Origin: Gelidibacter mesophilus DSM 14095
GTDB taxonomy: Bacteria; Bacteroidota; Bacteroidia; Flavobacteriales; Flavobacteriaceae
Reading direction: 5' to 3'
NCBI RefSeq assembly: GCF_000423005.1
Contig: NZ_AUHD01000005.1
Location: forward strand, 124,001-188,000
Length of the DNA: 64,000 nt
Shown: in pieces, positions 28,236 through 36,636 of the stretch
Layout of the letters: the number at the start of each line of letters is the position of its first letter
Position numbering within the stretch: position 1 is the stretch's first letter
Notes under the pieces: generated by a model
The model's database searches: none
Seen by the model: the letters and a program-made list of their open reading frames with translations, nothing else
What the model was told of the DNA's origin: nothing
Translations under genes and position numbers: made by a program

Positions 28236-28381
28236 GGGCGTTACCTTTATCAACTTCAAGGTTTTCGCCAAAAAAACCTGAAGTTGATAAAGGTCGGGCT
28301 TTCCGCTATATCTTTTTAATGTGCTGGCTTTGACAAGCTCAGCCAGCACATTAAAAAGGATGCCGCTGCAATCCCTAACGC
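28236..28381. repeat. Structured repeat element with two long hairpins ahead of ftsY
   Basis: About 146 bases bounded by short inverted ends (GCGTTA at 28238-28243, TAACGC at 28376-28381). Inside are two long hairpins. The first pairs 28243-28264 with 28273-28294: 16 bp perfect, then a one-base bulge. The second is perfect over about 18 bp (CTTTTTAATGTGCTGGCT with AGCCAGCACATTAAAAAG) around an 11-base loop. The linkers GGTCGGGCTTTCCGCTATATC and GGATGCCGCTGCAATCCC look like the fixed parts of a dispersed flavobacterial element whose hairpin arms vary. I recall this from other genomes and cannot verify it here. Confidence 0.7.
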
Positions 28382-28431
28382 AAAAACGTCGTGGACATAT
28401 AAATATCGCTTAACAAATAACGCGCAACATC

Positions 28432-29385
28432 ATGAGCTTCTTCAAAAAAATATTCTCTTCAGAAAAAAAGGAAACCTTAGATAAAGGATTGGAAAAATCC
28501 AAAACTTCTTTTTTTACCAAGCTCAACAAAGCCGTAGCTGGAAAATCGAAAGTAGATGATGATGTTCTTGATAATCTCGAAGAAATTCTCGTATCTAGTG
28601 ATGTAGGTGTCGATACAACTTTAAAAATCATTAAAAGAATTGAAGCGCGTGTCGCCCAGGATAAATATCTGGGAACTTCAGAACTCAATCAGATTTTAAG
28701 AGAGGAAATAGCAGGGTTATTATCTGAGATAGATAGTGGCAACGCTACTGAATTTTCAATACCAACGGGTAAAAAGCCTTATGTTCTTATGGTTGTGGGC
28801 GTTAATGGTGTTGGCAAAACCACAACTATCGGTAAGCTGGCATCACAATTTAAAAAACAAGGCTTAAATGTTGTGCTTGGTGCCGCAGACACCTTTAGAG
28901 CAGCTGCAATTGAGCAATTACAAGTTTGGGCAGACCGCGTTGATGTGCCTATGGTGCGTCAGAATTTTGGTAGTGACCCTGCTTCTGTCGCATTTGACAC
29001 CTTAAAGGTTGGCGTCGCTAAAAATGCAGATGTAATAATTATTGATACCGCTGGACGTTTGCACAATAAGGTTAATTTAATGAATGAATTGACAAAGATT
29101 AAGCGTGTCATGCAAAAGGTTGTTGACGATGCGCCTCACGATGTGCTTTTGGTATTGGACGGTTCTACAGGACAGAATGCGTTTGAACAAGCAAAACAGT
29201 TTACAGCAGCCACAGAAGTGACATCCTTAGCAGTCACCAAACTTGATGGAACAGCCAAAGGAGGTGTGGTCATCGGTATTTCGGACCAATTTCAAATTCC
29301 CGTCAAGTATATTGGAGTAGGCGAAGGTATTGACGATTTACAAGTCTTCAATAAATATGAATTTGTAGATTCCTTTTTCAAGTAG
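28432..29385 (+). CDS. ftsY: Signal recognition particle receptor FtsY
   Basis: 317 residues. A short N-terminal A region (1-35; MSFFKKIFSSEKKE) leads to the N domain helices (about 40-105). The G domain has a P-loop GVNGVGKTTT (123-132), DTFRAAA, DTAGR, TKLDGTAKGG and the closing GVGEGIDDL. It binds the SRP-ribosome complex at the membrane and hydrolyses GTP together with Ffh. The short A region is usual in Bacteroidota. It follows the ribosomal unit but is separated by a terminator and the structured repeat. Confidence 0.97.
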   Translation: MSFFKKIFSSEKKETLDKGLEKSKTSFFTKLNKAVAGKSKVDDDVLDNLEEILVSSDVGVDTTLKIIKRIEARVAQDKYLGTSELNQILREEIAGLLSEIDSGNATEFSIPTGKKPYVLMVVGVNGVGKTTTIGKLASQFKKQGLNVVLGAADTFRAAAIEQLQVWADRVDVPMVRQNFGSDPASVAFDTLKVGVAKNADVIIIDTAGRLHNKVNLMNELTKIKRVMQKVVDDAPHDVLLVLDGSTGQNAFEQAKQFTAATEVTSLAVTKLDGTAKGGVVIGISDQFQIPVKYIGVGEGIDDLQVFNKYEFVDSFFK

Positions 29386-29390
29386 TTGTA

Positions 29391-29410
29391 ATTCCTGTGA
29401 AGGCAGGATT
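29391..29410. repeat. Degenerate copy of the ATTCCTG hairpin
   Basis: ATTCCTG-TGAAGG-CAGGATT with one mismatch, followed by CTC, lies 5 bases after the ftsY stop. Compare 17929-17948. Confidence 0.5.
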
Positions 29411-29621
29411 CTCATGTAATTTTACAATAGCTTAACAGATTTCCATATTTGTGCATCTACCAGCATTGTTTTGACCAAAAAGAAGAACAACAATATTTTC
29501 AGAGGTCGTTGGTGTTTTGTACCAATAACATTGTTCAATAATTGATTCAACAAACCTCTTTCCATTCAAGTCCTTTTGAATAATCAATTCCTTTTGAGTA
29601 TTTTTAATAAAAATACAATCA

Positions 29622-31265
29622 ATGAGAACATCTTTATTATGTATCACATTTGTTATCGTTTTTTCCTGTAAAAATTCTGAAGATAGTAAGGAAGTTGTGG
29701 AAAAACCTTCAGCAGAAATCAGTGCTGTTTCCACTAAAGAATTAACTGAATTTAAGGTGCTGGACTCCAAATTTATTGATAATTCCCAACTATGGGAAAG
29801 TTTCAATAAAGATTTATCGGATTTCACTGAAAATAAATACACGGCTTTAAAACCTTTAATTTTAGAACAAGATATCCCAACATTACAAAGCCATATTCAA
29901 TCAGGGAAATTATCTTACGAAAATCTAACAAAATTTTATCTCTACCGTATTCGCAGCTTTGATAGAGAAAACGAACTCTCCTTAAACGCGGTGATCTCAT
30001 TGAATCCGAAGGTCATTTCTGAAGCCAAACAAAAAGATATTGATTTTAAGAATAAAATGTTGAAACATCCCATTTATGGAATGCCCATTCTTTTAAAAGA
30101 TAATATCAATACCAATGCCATGGCAACGACTGCCGGTGCTGTGGCGTTTCAAAACAACAATCCCAGCGACGCCTTTATTGTAGAACGTTTGAAAGAACAA
30201 GGTGCACTTATTTTAGGCAAGACCAATTTAAGCGAATGGGCCTATTTCTTTTGCGGAGAGTGTCCGAGTGGGTATAGCGCCATAGGAGGACAAACTTTAA
30301 ACCCGTATGGTAGAAAGGTCATGGATACCAGTGGGTCTAGTTCGGGAAGTGGTGTTGCCGTTGCCGCTAATTTCTGTGTAGCAGCGGTTGGAACTGAAAC
30401 ATCGGGATCTATCTTATCTCCTGCCAGCCAAAATTCGGGGGTAGGATTAAAACCAACTATTGGGTTATTGAGCAGGAGCGGAATTGTGCCTATTTCATCA
30501 ACCTTGGATACACCTGGGCCAATGGCCAAAAATGTCACGGACACTGCCATACTTTTGGATGCGATGCTTGGTTTTGATGGTACGGATTCAAAATCAGTCA
30601 AGAGTCATTTAGAAGATTCATCTTATTATGAAAGCAACTTTAAGACGAACAAGCTTAAAGGAAAGCGTTTTGGGGTATTGACAACATTATTGGAAGATTC
30701 TCTTTATGTGCGGGCTATTGAGGATTTAAAATCTGCAGGTGCCATCATTATCGAAATTGAACCGGAAAAGGTCGAATTACCTGATTTTTTGAGACTTCTC
30801 AATTTGGACATGAAAAGAGATTTCCCCAATTATATTACAACTTGGGGAGATTCCAATTTAGAAATTAAATCTATCGAAGATGTCATGTTATTCAACGAAA
30901 AAGATTCCGTGGCGACGATGCCCTATGGTCAAAGCTTATTTGCAGGAATTGTTGCAGATTCAGCTACTAATGAAGAATTTACTTCCATTAAAAATACGCT
31001 TAAAAACAATGGGCAGTTGTTTTTTGATATCCCATTTCAAAGAGACAACTTAAGCGCTATTTTGTCAATAAATAACGCTCATGCTGGTTTTGCAGCAGTT
31101 GCTGAATACCCAGCCATCACGGTTCCAATGGGGTATACCGATAGTGGTGCACCCAAAGGCTTGACGTTTATAGGAAGACCATGGACCGAAGCTTTACTTT
31201 TGTCATGGGCTTATGCTTATGAACAAGCATCGAAAAAACGTATGGCTCCTGAGAAGTATAATTGA
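29622..31265 (+). CDS. Amidase-signature lipoprotein
   Basis: 547 residues. The N-terminus MRTSLLCITFVIVFSC is a lipoprotein signal with the lipidated cysteine at Cys16, so the enzyme is anchored in an envelope membrane. The amidase signature fold follows. Its catalytic lysine is in MPILLKDNIN, and the Gly/Ser-rich loop DTSGSSSGSGVAVAA and GTETSGSILSPAS carry the cis-Ser and the Ser nucleophile. These enzymes hydrolyse C-N bonds of amides or peptide amides, and the substrate cannot be told. It starts with its own 236-base leader and is followed by rimO with a separate promoter, so it is probably monocistronic. Confidence 0.92.
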   Translation: MRTSLLCITFVIVFSCKNSEDSKEVVEKPSAEISAVSTKELTEFKVLDSKFIDNSQLWESFNKDLSDFTENKYTALKPLILEQDIPTLQSHIQSGKLSYENLTKFYLYRIRSFDRENELSLNAVISLNPKVISEAKQKDIDFKNKMLKHPIYGMPILLKDNINTNAMATTAGAVAFQNNNPSDAFIVERLKEQGALILGKTNLSEWAYFFCGECPSGYSAIGGQTLNPYGRKVMDTSGSSSGSGVAVAANFCVAAVGTETSGSILSPASQNSGVGLKPTIGLLSRSGIVPISSTLDTPGPMAKNVTDTAILLDAMLGFDGTDSKSVKSHLEDSSYYESNFKTNKLKGKRFGVLTTLLEDSLYVRAIEDLKSAGAIIIEIEPEKVELPDFLRLLNLDMKRDFPNYITTWGDSNLEIKSIEDVMLFNEKDSVATMPYGQSLFAGIVADSATNEEFTSIKNTLKNNGQLFFDIPFQRDNLSAILSINNAHAGFAAVAEYPAITVPMGYTDSGAPKGLTFIGRPWTEALLLSWAYAYEQASKKRMAPEKYN

Positions 31266-31376
31266 TCGGTTCAAGAGTCCAAAATTTTAAGTTATGAAAA
31301 GAGATAGGCATAAGGCCCAAAATTGTAAATCTTTATCCTTCAGGATACCCGTTCCTAAAAAGGTTTGTTAGGCGGG

Positions 31377-31404
31377 TTGTAATTCGTTTTATTCCGTACC
31401 TTTG
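31377..31404 (+). promoter_or_regulatory. Promoter of rimO
   Basis: TTG (31377-31379) and TACCTTTG (31397-31404) have 17 bases between them, fitting the Bacteroidota -33/-7 pattern; the ATG is at 31426. Confidence 0.65.
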
Positions 31405-31425
31405 CACACTTAATTTTTTTTGAAT

Positions 31426-32733
31426 ATGAGAACGAAATCACTTAAAAAGAACCGTATAAACGTTGTGACTTTAGGGTGCAGCAAAAATGTTTATGACAGT
31501 GAAGTCCTAATGGGACAACTCAAAGCGAGCGGTAAAGATGTGGTGCATGAAGAGGAAGGTAATATTGTGGTCATAAATACTTGTGGCTTTATCAATAATG
31601 CAAAAGAAGAAAGTATTAACACCATTCTCGAATTTATGCAGAAAAAGGAGGATGGTGAAGTGGACAAGGTTTTTGTGACCGGATGTTTAAGCGAACGTTA
31701 CAAGCCAGATTTGCAAAAAGAAATCCCAAATGTGGATCAGTATTTTGGAACTACGGAATTACCTGGGCTCTTAAAAGCGCTTGGTGCGGATTATAAACAT
31801 GAACTTATTGGTGAGCGTTTGACCACCACACCAAAAAATTACGCGTATCTAAAAATTGCAGAAGGTTGTGATAGACCTTGTAGTTTTTGTGCCATCCCAC
31901 TGATGCGTGGTAAACACAAATCAACACCTATTGAGGATATTGTGATTGAAGCAGAAAAATTGGCAGCAAAGGGTGTGAAGGAGTTAATCCTCATTGCACA
32001 GGATCTTACCTATTACGGACTCGATTTATATAAAAAACGCAACCTCGCCGAATTACTTGAAGCGCTTGTGAAAGTAGAGGGCGTGGAATGGATTCGTTTG
32101 CATTATGCATTTCCGACGGGATTCCCCATGGATGTGCTAGATGTGATGAACCGAGAGCCAAAAATTTGTAACTATCTCGATATTCCGTTACAACATATTT
32201 CTGATAATATCCTAAAAAGTATGCGTCGCGGGACCACTAAGGAAAAAACGACCAAACTCCTTCAGGAATTTAGAAAGGCAGTTCCGGAAATGACCATAAG
32301 AACCACTTTAATTGTGGGATATCCAGGAGAGACTGAAGAAAATTTCCAGGAATTGAAACAATGGGTAACCGACATGCGTTTTGAACGTTTGGGCTGTTTT
32401 ACCTATAGCCATGAAGAAAACACACATGCGTTTAATTTAGAAGACGATGTACCGCAAGAAGTCAAACAAGATCGTGCCAATCAAATCATGGAGGTGCAAT
32501 CTCAAATCTCTTGGGAGTTGAATCAAGCCAAAATAGGCCAAGAATTTAAAGTGGTTATCGACCGTAAAGAGGGCAATTATTTTATTGGACGTACAGAATT
32601 TGATTCTCCGGATGTGGATAACGAAGTGCTGATTGATGCCACCTCATCTTATTTAAAAACAGGTGAGTTTGCTACAGTCACCATTACGGAAGCTGAAGAT
32701 TTTGATCTTTACGGAAAAGTAGTGGCATCTTAA
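31426..32733 (+). CDS. rimO: Ribosomal protein S12 methylthiotransferase RimO
   Basis: 435 residues from the ATG at 31426 (a TTG two codons earlier is less likely). The N-terminal UPF0004 domain shows the three cluster cysteines in VTLGCSKN, NTCGF and TGCLSERY. The radical-SAM domain has the CxxxCxxC site CDRPCSFC followed by MRGKHKS. A TRAM domain closes the protein (about 370-435). RimO adds a methylthio group to Asp88 of ribosomal protein S12 using two iron-sulfur clusters and SAM. The LMRGKHKS stretch is typical of RimO and sets it apart from MiaB. Convergent with mgtE, with a shared terminator between. Confidence 0.96.
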   Translation: MRTKSLKKNRINVVTLGCSKNVYDSEVLMGQLKASGKDVVHEEEGNIVVINTCGFINNAKEESINTILEFMQKKEDGEVDKVFVTGCLSERYKPDLQKEIPNVDQYFGTTELPGLLKALGADYKHELIGERLTTTPKNYAYLKIAEGCDRPCSFCAIPLMRGKHKSTPIEDIVIEAEKLAAKGVKELILIAQDLTYYGLDLYKKRNLAELLEALVKVEGVEWIRLHYAFPTGFPMDVLDVMNREPKICNYLDIPLQHISDNILKSMRRGTTKEKTTKLLQEFRKAVPEMTIRTTLIVGYPGETEENFQELKQWVTDMRFERLGCFTYSHEENTHAFNLEDDVPQEVKQDRANQIMEVQSQISWELNQAKIGQEFKVVIDRKEGNYFIGRTEFDSPDVDNEVLIDATSSYLKTGEFATVTITEAEDFDLYGKVVAS

Positions 32734-32761
32734 AAGTATGTCGTTAATTGACATTTCAATT

Positions 32762-32808
32762 AAACCAAATCTTCCTTTGAATTAATTTCATTGATCAAGA
32801 TTTGGTTT
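32762..32808. terminator. Bidirectional terminator between rimO and mgtE
   Basis: A 12-bp perfect stem, AAACCAAATCTT pairing with AAGATTTGGTTT around a 23-base loop, with a T-run on the plus-strand side. Confidence 0.75.
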
Positions 32809-32825
32809 TTTTTTCTTGCAGGAAA

Positions 32826-34166
32826 TCAAAATCCAAAATACCGCGCTGCAATAGAGAAATAAATCAACACCCCACAAATGTCAGATAATGATGTTACCAA
32901 TGGCGCACTCGCGGTGGCTGGATCTATTTTTAACTTGGTAAATATAAATGGGAGTAACATGCCAATTAAACTTCCGAGCATAACATTGATGACCATTGCA
33001 ATACAAACTACGATAATAACTTCTGGAGCCCTAAAACTAGCAACCGCCGCAACACTCGCCGCCATAGTGATGCCCAGTAAAAAGGACACCATGAGTTCTC
33101 TGCCTATCAATTTATACCAATCGGAGATTTGAATTTCACCTAAGGCCAAATAGCGAATCATAAGCGTTGCCGATTGTGATCCGGCATTACCGCCACTGTC
33201 TATCAATAAAGGTAAAAAGAATACTAAAGCAACCACCTGCTGGATGACATCTTCAAAACTTGCCAATGCGGCTCCTGAAAAGACATTCATAAAAACTAAA
33301 AGGACGAGCCAAACAATCCTGTTCTTATATAAGATGAGGATGCGTTCCTTCAACGGATTTTTACTTGCGTTTTGAATCGACCCGAATTTATGGAAGTCTT
33401 CAGTAGATTCTTCTTCAATGACATCCATAATATCATCAAAGGTTACAATGCCTATAAGAACGCCATCATTACTTAAAACGGGCATGGCTTCCCGATCATA
33501 ATCCTTAAAGACCTGAATGGCTGCTTCTTGATCATCCAAAGCATTTAAGAATACAAACCGATGATCGAGTAAGTCAGCAACAAGCTGTTCGGGACTAGCT
33601 AAGATAAGGTCTTTAATGGATACATCATCAATTAATTTCCAATTCTGATCGATGATATAAATAACGTTAAGCGTTTCAGAATCCTGACCGAATTTTCTAA
33701 TGTGCTCAAAAGCCTTAGCAACAGTAATATCGGCTTTAATGGCAACAAATTCAGGAGTCATCAAGCGTCCAATACTATCCTTTGGATAGCTTAGAAGTTG
33801 AATCGTAATTTTGCGTTCTTCAGGAGAAAGCATCTCAATAAAGCTTTGCGCAATATCTCGGGGTAAATCCTCAAAAAATGAAGTTCTGTCATCAGGCTCA
33901 ATATCATTGAGCAATCGTGATAGTTTTTGGGTGTTTTCTGATAACCCTTCAATGACTTCCTCTTGTTCGGATTGCGAGAGCATTTTAAAAACGTTCTTAG
34001 CCTGTTCCCTTGATAACAATCTGAACAAAATAATTTTATCATTGTTTGAGAAGTTTTCAACCATCAGTGACAAGTCCAAAGGATCCATATCCTGCATGGC
34101 ACGCTTTAATTCACGCCATTTTTTATTTTTTATTAAATCGATAAAATGTGGTTTGGTAACTTGCAT
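32826..34166 (-). CDS. mgtE: Magnesium transporter MgtE
   Basis: 446 residues from the ATG at 34166. The frame is open 36 codons further up, but that part (IKAKYKAYICTYHPNKSS) is not MgtE-like, while MQVTKPHFIDLIKNKKW is. An N-terminal superhelical MgtE_N domain (about 10-125) precedes two CBS domains (about 130-255), which gate the channel in response to magnesium. Five hydrophobic helices (about 285-446) carry the family signature SGGNAGSQSATLMIR. It takes up Mg2+ as a dimer. Divergent from the metal-efflux operon. Its leader contains a 9-bp hairpin (34307-34328). Confidence 0.95.
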   Translation of the reverse strand: MQVTKPHFIDLIKNKKWRELKRAMQDMDPLDLSLMVENFSNNDKIILFRLLSREQAKNVFKMLSQSEQEEVIEGLSENTQKLSRLLNDIEPDDRTSFFEDLPRDIAQSFIEMLSPEERKITIQLLSYPKDSIGRLMTPEFVAIKADITVAKAFEHIRKFGQDSETLNVIYIIDQNWKLIDDVSIKDLILASPEQLVADLLDHRFVFLNALDDQEAAIQVFKDYDREAMPVLSNDGVLIGIVTFDDIMDVIEEESTEDFHKFGSIQNASKNPLKERILILYKNRIVWLVLLVFMNVFSGAALASFEDVIQQVVALVFFLPLLIDSGGNAGSQSATLMIRYLALGEIQISDWYKLIGRELMVSFLLGITMAASVAAVASFRAPEVIIVVCIAMVINVMLGSLIGMLLPFIFTKLKIDPATASAPLVTSLSDICGVLIYFSIAARYFGF

Positions 34167-34306
34167 AAACGAATTTTTATTAGCATCAAAATCTTTGAAA
34201 CAAGAACTTGTTTGGGAACTTTTATTTGGGTGATAAGTGCAAATGTAAGCCTTATATTTTGCTTTAATGCCCAAGGTTTTACCCCTGTTAATGAAAAATT
34301 TATTTC

Positions 34307-34328
34307 AGGCTCTAATTCTTTAGAGCCT
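34307..34328. repeat. Inverted repeat in the mgtE / response-regulator spacer
   Basis: AGGCTCTAA-TTCT-TTAGAGCCT, a 9-bp perfect stem followed on the plus strand by ATTGTTTTTAT, lies about 140 bases ahead of mgtE and 164 ahead of the regulator gene. It could be a leader hairpin of mgtE or an operator. The surrounding 325-base spacer holds nothing else except the promoter at 34437. Confidence 0.5.
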
Positions 34329-34436
34329 ATTGTTTTTATAGAATTATGACCTCGGGAAAATTCAAATTTTTATGACATAAAGACAAATTTAATTATACCT
34401 TCTGCATATTTGCTGTTTTTGACTGTGCTTCAATAA

Positions 34437-34468
34437 TTGCGAATTCAATTTTATATTACCTAATTTTG
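34437..34468 (+). promoter_or_regulatory. Promoter of the metal-efflux operon
   Basis: TTG (34437-34439) and TAATTTTG (34461-34468) are 21 bases apart, 24 bases before the GTG start of the response regulator. Confidence 0.65.
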
Positions 34469-34491
34469 AATATTCTAAAACAATCGTTCGG

Positions 34492-35178
34492 GTGAAGAAA
34501 ATACTTATTATCGAAGATGATCCAGAGCTGAATAGAAATATTAAAGAAGCGCTTTTGGCAGAAAACATGCAGGTTGAAACGGTTTATGACGGGTTGTTGG
34601 CGGAGCGGATTCTTAACAAATCACATTTCGACTGTATCTTATTGGACATTAATTTGCCTGGAAAAAGTGGTTTTGACTTGGCGAAAGATTTCAGGACCCA
34701 TAATATGGCAACGCCTATTTTAATGATTTCGGCGTTTTCTGAACTGGAAGATAAAGTACACGGCTATGAAATGGGAGCCGACGATTATATTACCAAACCT
34801 TTTTACATCCGCGAACTGATTTTAAAGATCAATTCCCTTATAAAACGCAGCCAAAACAATGCTGTTGACCGTCAAGAAAATGAACTTATTATTGCTGGCG
34901 ATCTTCAGGTCAATACACGATTGAAAAAAGTAAGCCGACAGGAAACGGAAATTTCCTTAACACCAAGAGAATATCAAATTCTTCTAAAACTGTTGGAATC
35001 GAAAGGAGAAATTGTGTCCAAACAACGGTTGGTCCAAGAAATATGGGGGAAGTCTTTTGATGCCAATACCAATACCATCGAAGTGTATATTAATTTCTTA
35101 AGAAAGAAGATCGATCGGCCGTTTGATAAAGAATCCATCAAAACCAAAATCGGTTACGGCTATTATTTTGAGGACTGA
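34492..35178 (+). CDS. OmpR-family response regulator
   Basis: 228 residues from a GTG start. The receiver domain (1-118) has the acidic pair Asp9/Asp10, the phosphorylated Asp52 (LLDINLPGKSG) and the switch lysine in YITKPF. A winged-helix DNA-binding domain (about 130-228) ends in the wing GYGYYFE. It forms a two-component pair with the following kinase (ATGA overlap). The next genes encode a CzcCBA-like pump, so it most likely activates that pump in response to a metal, in the manner of CusR/CzcR. First gene of the operon. Confidence 0.94.
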   Translation: MKKILIIEDDPELNRNIKEALLAENMQVETVYDGLLAERILNKSHFDCILLDINLPGKSGFDLAKDFRTHNMATPILMISAFSELEDKVHGYEMGADDYITKPFYIRELILKINSLIKRSQNNAVDRQENELIIAGDLQVNTRLKKVSRQETEISLTPREYQILLKLLESKGEIVSKQRLVQEIWGKSFDANTNTIEVYINFLRKKIDRPFDKESIKTKIGYGYYFED

Positions 35179-36443
35179 TGAGTATTAGAAGAAAAATTCT
35201 ATTGTATTTTTCAGCAACAATCATCAGTTTGTTGGGCATGACCCTATTTTTTATTTACACCCTTTTCTATGAATATCGTGAAGAAGAGTTTCAGCAAAAA
35301 CAAAAACAGAAAATCACCTCCACCATCAAGTTTCTAACGGAGATTAGACAAGCCGATGAATCCATTATCCAAGCCATGGATCGGATCAGTATCAATGAAT
35401 TCTACGATGAGAAACTTCTGATTTTCGACCATTCAAAAACCTTGATCTATTCCAGTATCGACGATTTACAGATTCCACAGGAAGAGGTCAACAACATCCT
35501 GAAAGTATTGACCATCGTCAATCCATGGCTAGAAACCAAAGACGATTTATACGATGTGGTTGGTGTTTACGTGAAATACAACAACAATACCTACTACGGC
35601 ATCAATAAAGCTTTAGACGAATCGGGTTATTCGAAATTGGATTTTTTACGATACGTATTGTTGATTACCTTTTTAGGAATTTCTTTAGTAGTGATTTTAA
35701 TAGCCTATTACCTGTCGCGGATTATCGCGGAACCCATTGTGGATATCACCGAAAAAATTACCAATTATAATTTTGATACGCTTTATATTCCGATTGTAGT
35801 GAAGCGTTCTGAAAATGAAATTGTGGTTTTGGCGGAACAATTTAACAAGTTGATGAAACGAATGAAAGAGGCGGTTTCCTTTCAGAAACATGCTATTAAT
35901 CATATTTCGCATGAATTAAAAACACCGATTGCTGTTTTGGTTTCCAATTTTGAACGCATGGAAAACGAAACGGATTTGGAGGTTTTGAAATCGCAGTTCA
36001 ATCGTCAAAAAGAAGATACCAAAAACCTCAGTGAAATTATAAACCTCTTATTGGAACTCTCCAAAACCGATGCCGGCCAAAGCATTCCAAAAACAAAAAT
36101 CCGAGTGGATGAGCTGATTTTTGATACGATGGATGAGCTGTTGCAATTATATCTTGATTTTGAATTCTCAGTCGATTATGTCGGGCCAACGGACAACGAA
36201 AGCTTGTTGACCATTCAAGGTTCTGCTCGTTTATTGAAAGCGGCATTTATGAACCTCATGTTGAATTCCATTCACTACAGTTCTAATAAAGAAGGCAGCA
36301 TTCGTATTATTACTGATGAAAAACAACTTCAAGTTGATTTTATTAATGAAGGTCCTGTCATCACTACAGACGAACAGAAATTCCTCTTTCAGCACTTTTT
36401 TAGAGGCGAAAACAGTAAAGGCAAATCGGGTTTTGGCTTGTGA
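35178..36443 (+). CDS. Sensor histidine kinase, truncated by an in-frame TGA
   Basis: 421 residues up to the TGA at 36441-36443. Two membrane helices (about 7-29 and 155-177) flank a periplasmic sensor domain of about 125 residues. A HAMP region, the H-box with His245 (ISHELKTP), the N-box (NLMLNSIHYSS), and the F/G2 region (FFRGENSKGKSGFGL) follow. The reading stops in the middle of the G2 box: the normal continuation GLGL becomes GL-stop-L. After the TGA the same frame goes on for 36 more codons of ordinary kinase C-terminus. One base change (TGA for GGA) explains it. The truncated protein would lack the last ATP-lid glycine and the final strands of the fold, so it is probably inactive unless the stop is an error or is suppressed. 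Confidence 0.85.
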   Translation: MSIRRKILLYFSATIISLLGMTLFFIYTLFYEYREEEFQQKQKQKITSTIKFLTEIRQADESIIQAMDRISINEFYDEKLLIFDHSKTLIYSSIDDLQIPQEEVNNILKVLTIVNPWLETKDDLYDVVGVYVKYNNNTYYGINKALDESGYSKLDFLRYVLLITFLGISLVVILIAYYLSRIIAEPIVDITEKITNYNFDTLYIPIVVKRSENEIVVLAEQFNKLMKRMKEAVSFQKHAINHISHELKTPIAVLVSNFERMENETDLEVLKSQFNRQKEDTKNLSEIINLLLELSKTDAGQSIPKTKIRVDELIFDTMDELLQLYLDFEFSVDYVGPTDNESLLTIQGSARLLKAAFMNLMLNSIHYSSNKEGSIRIITDEKQLQVDFINEGPVITTDEQKFLFQHFFRGENSKGKSGFGL

Positions 36444-36554
36444 CTTGTTTTTATTTCCAAAATTATTTCGCAACACCAAGGGTTGATATCGTATCATACA
36501 GACCATAAGAATTTAAATACCTTCACGGTGATCTTCCCTTTCCAAAGCGATTGA
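36444..36554 (+). pseudogene. Stranded C-terminus of the histidine kinase
   Basis: In the same frame as the kinase after its TGA: LVFISKIISQHQG and FTVIFPFQSD, then a TGA at 36552-36554. This is the normal HATPase ending, 36 residues long. The intact kinase would be 458 residues. Confidence 0.85.
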
Positions 36555-36636
36555 TGCGTCTTCATTAATCGATTCTTAAGCTAAACTTTATCCATTTTAA
36601 GGTCTTTTTAAGCTTGTTTTGAAGTCTTTTGCCACC

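Noticed and set aside
36441-36443. TGA in the kinase as a selenocysteine codon
   Set aside because: The position is a glycine of the G2 box in all kinases, no selenocysteine hairpin follows, and a one-base change explains it.
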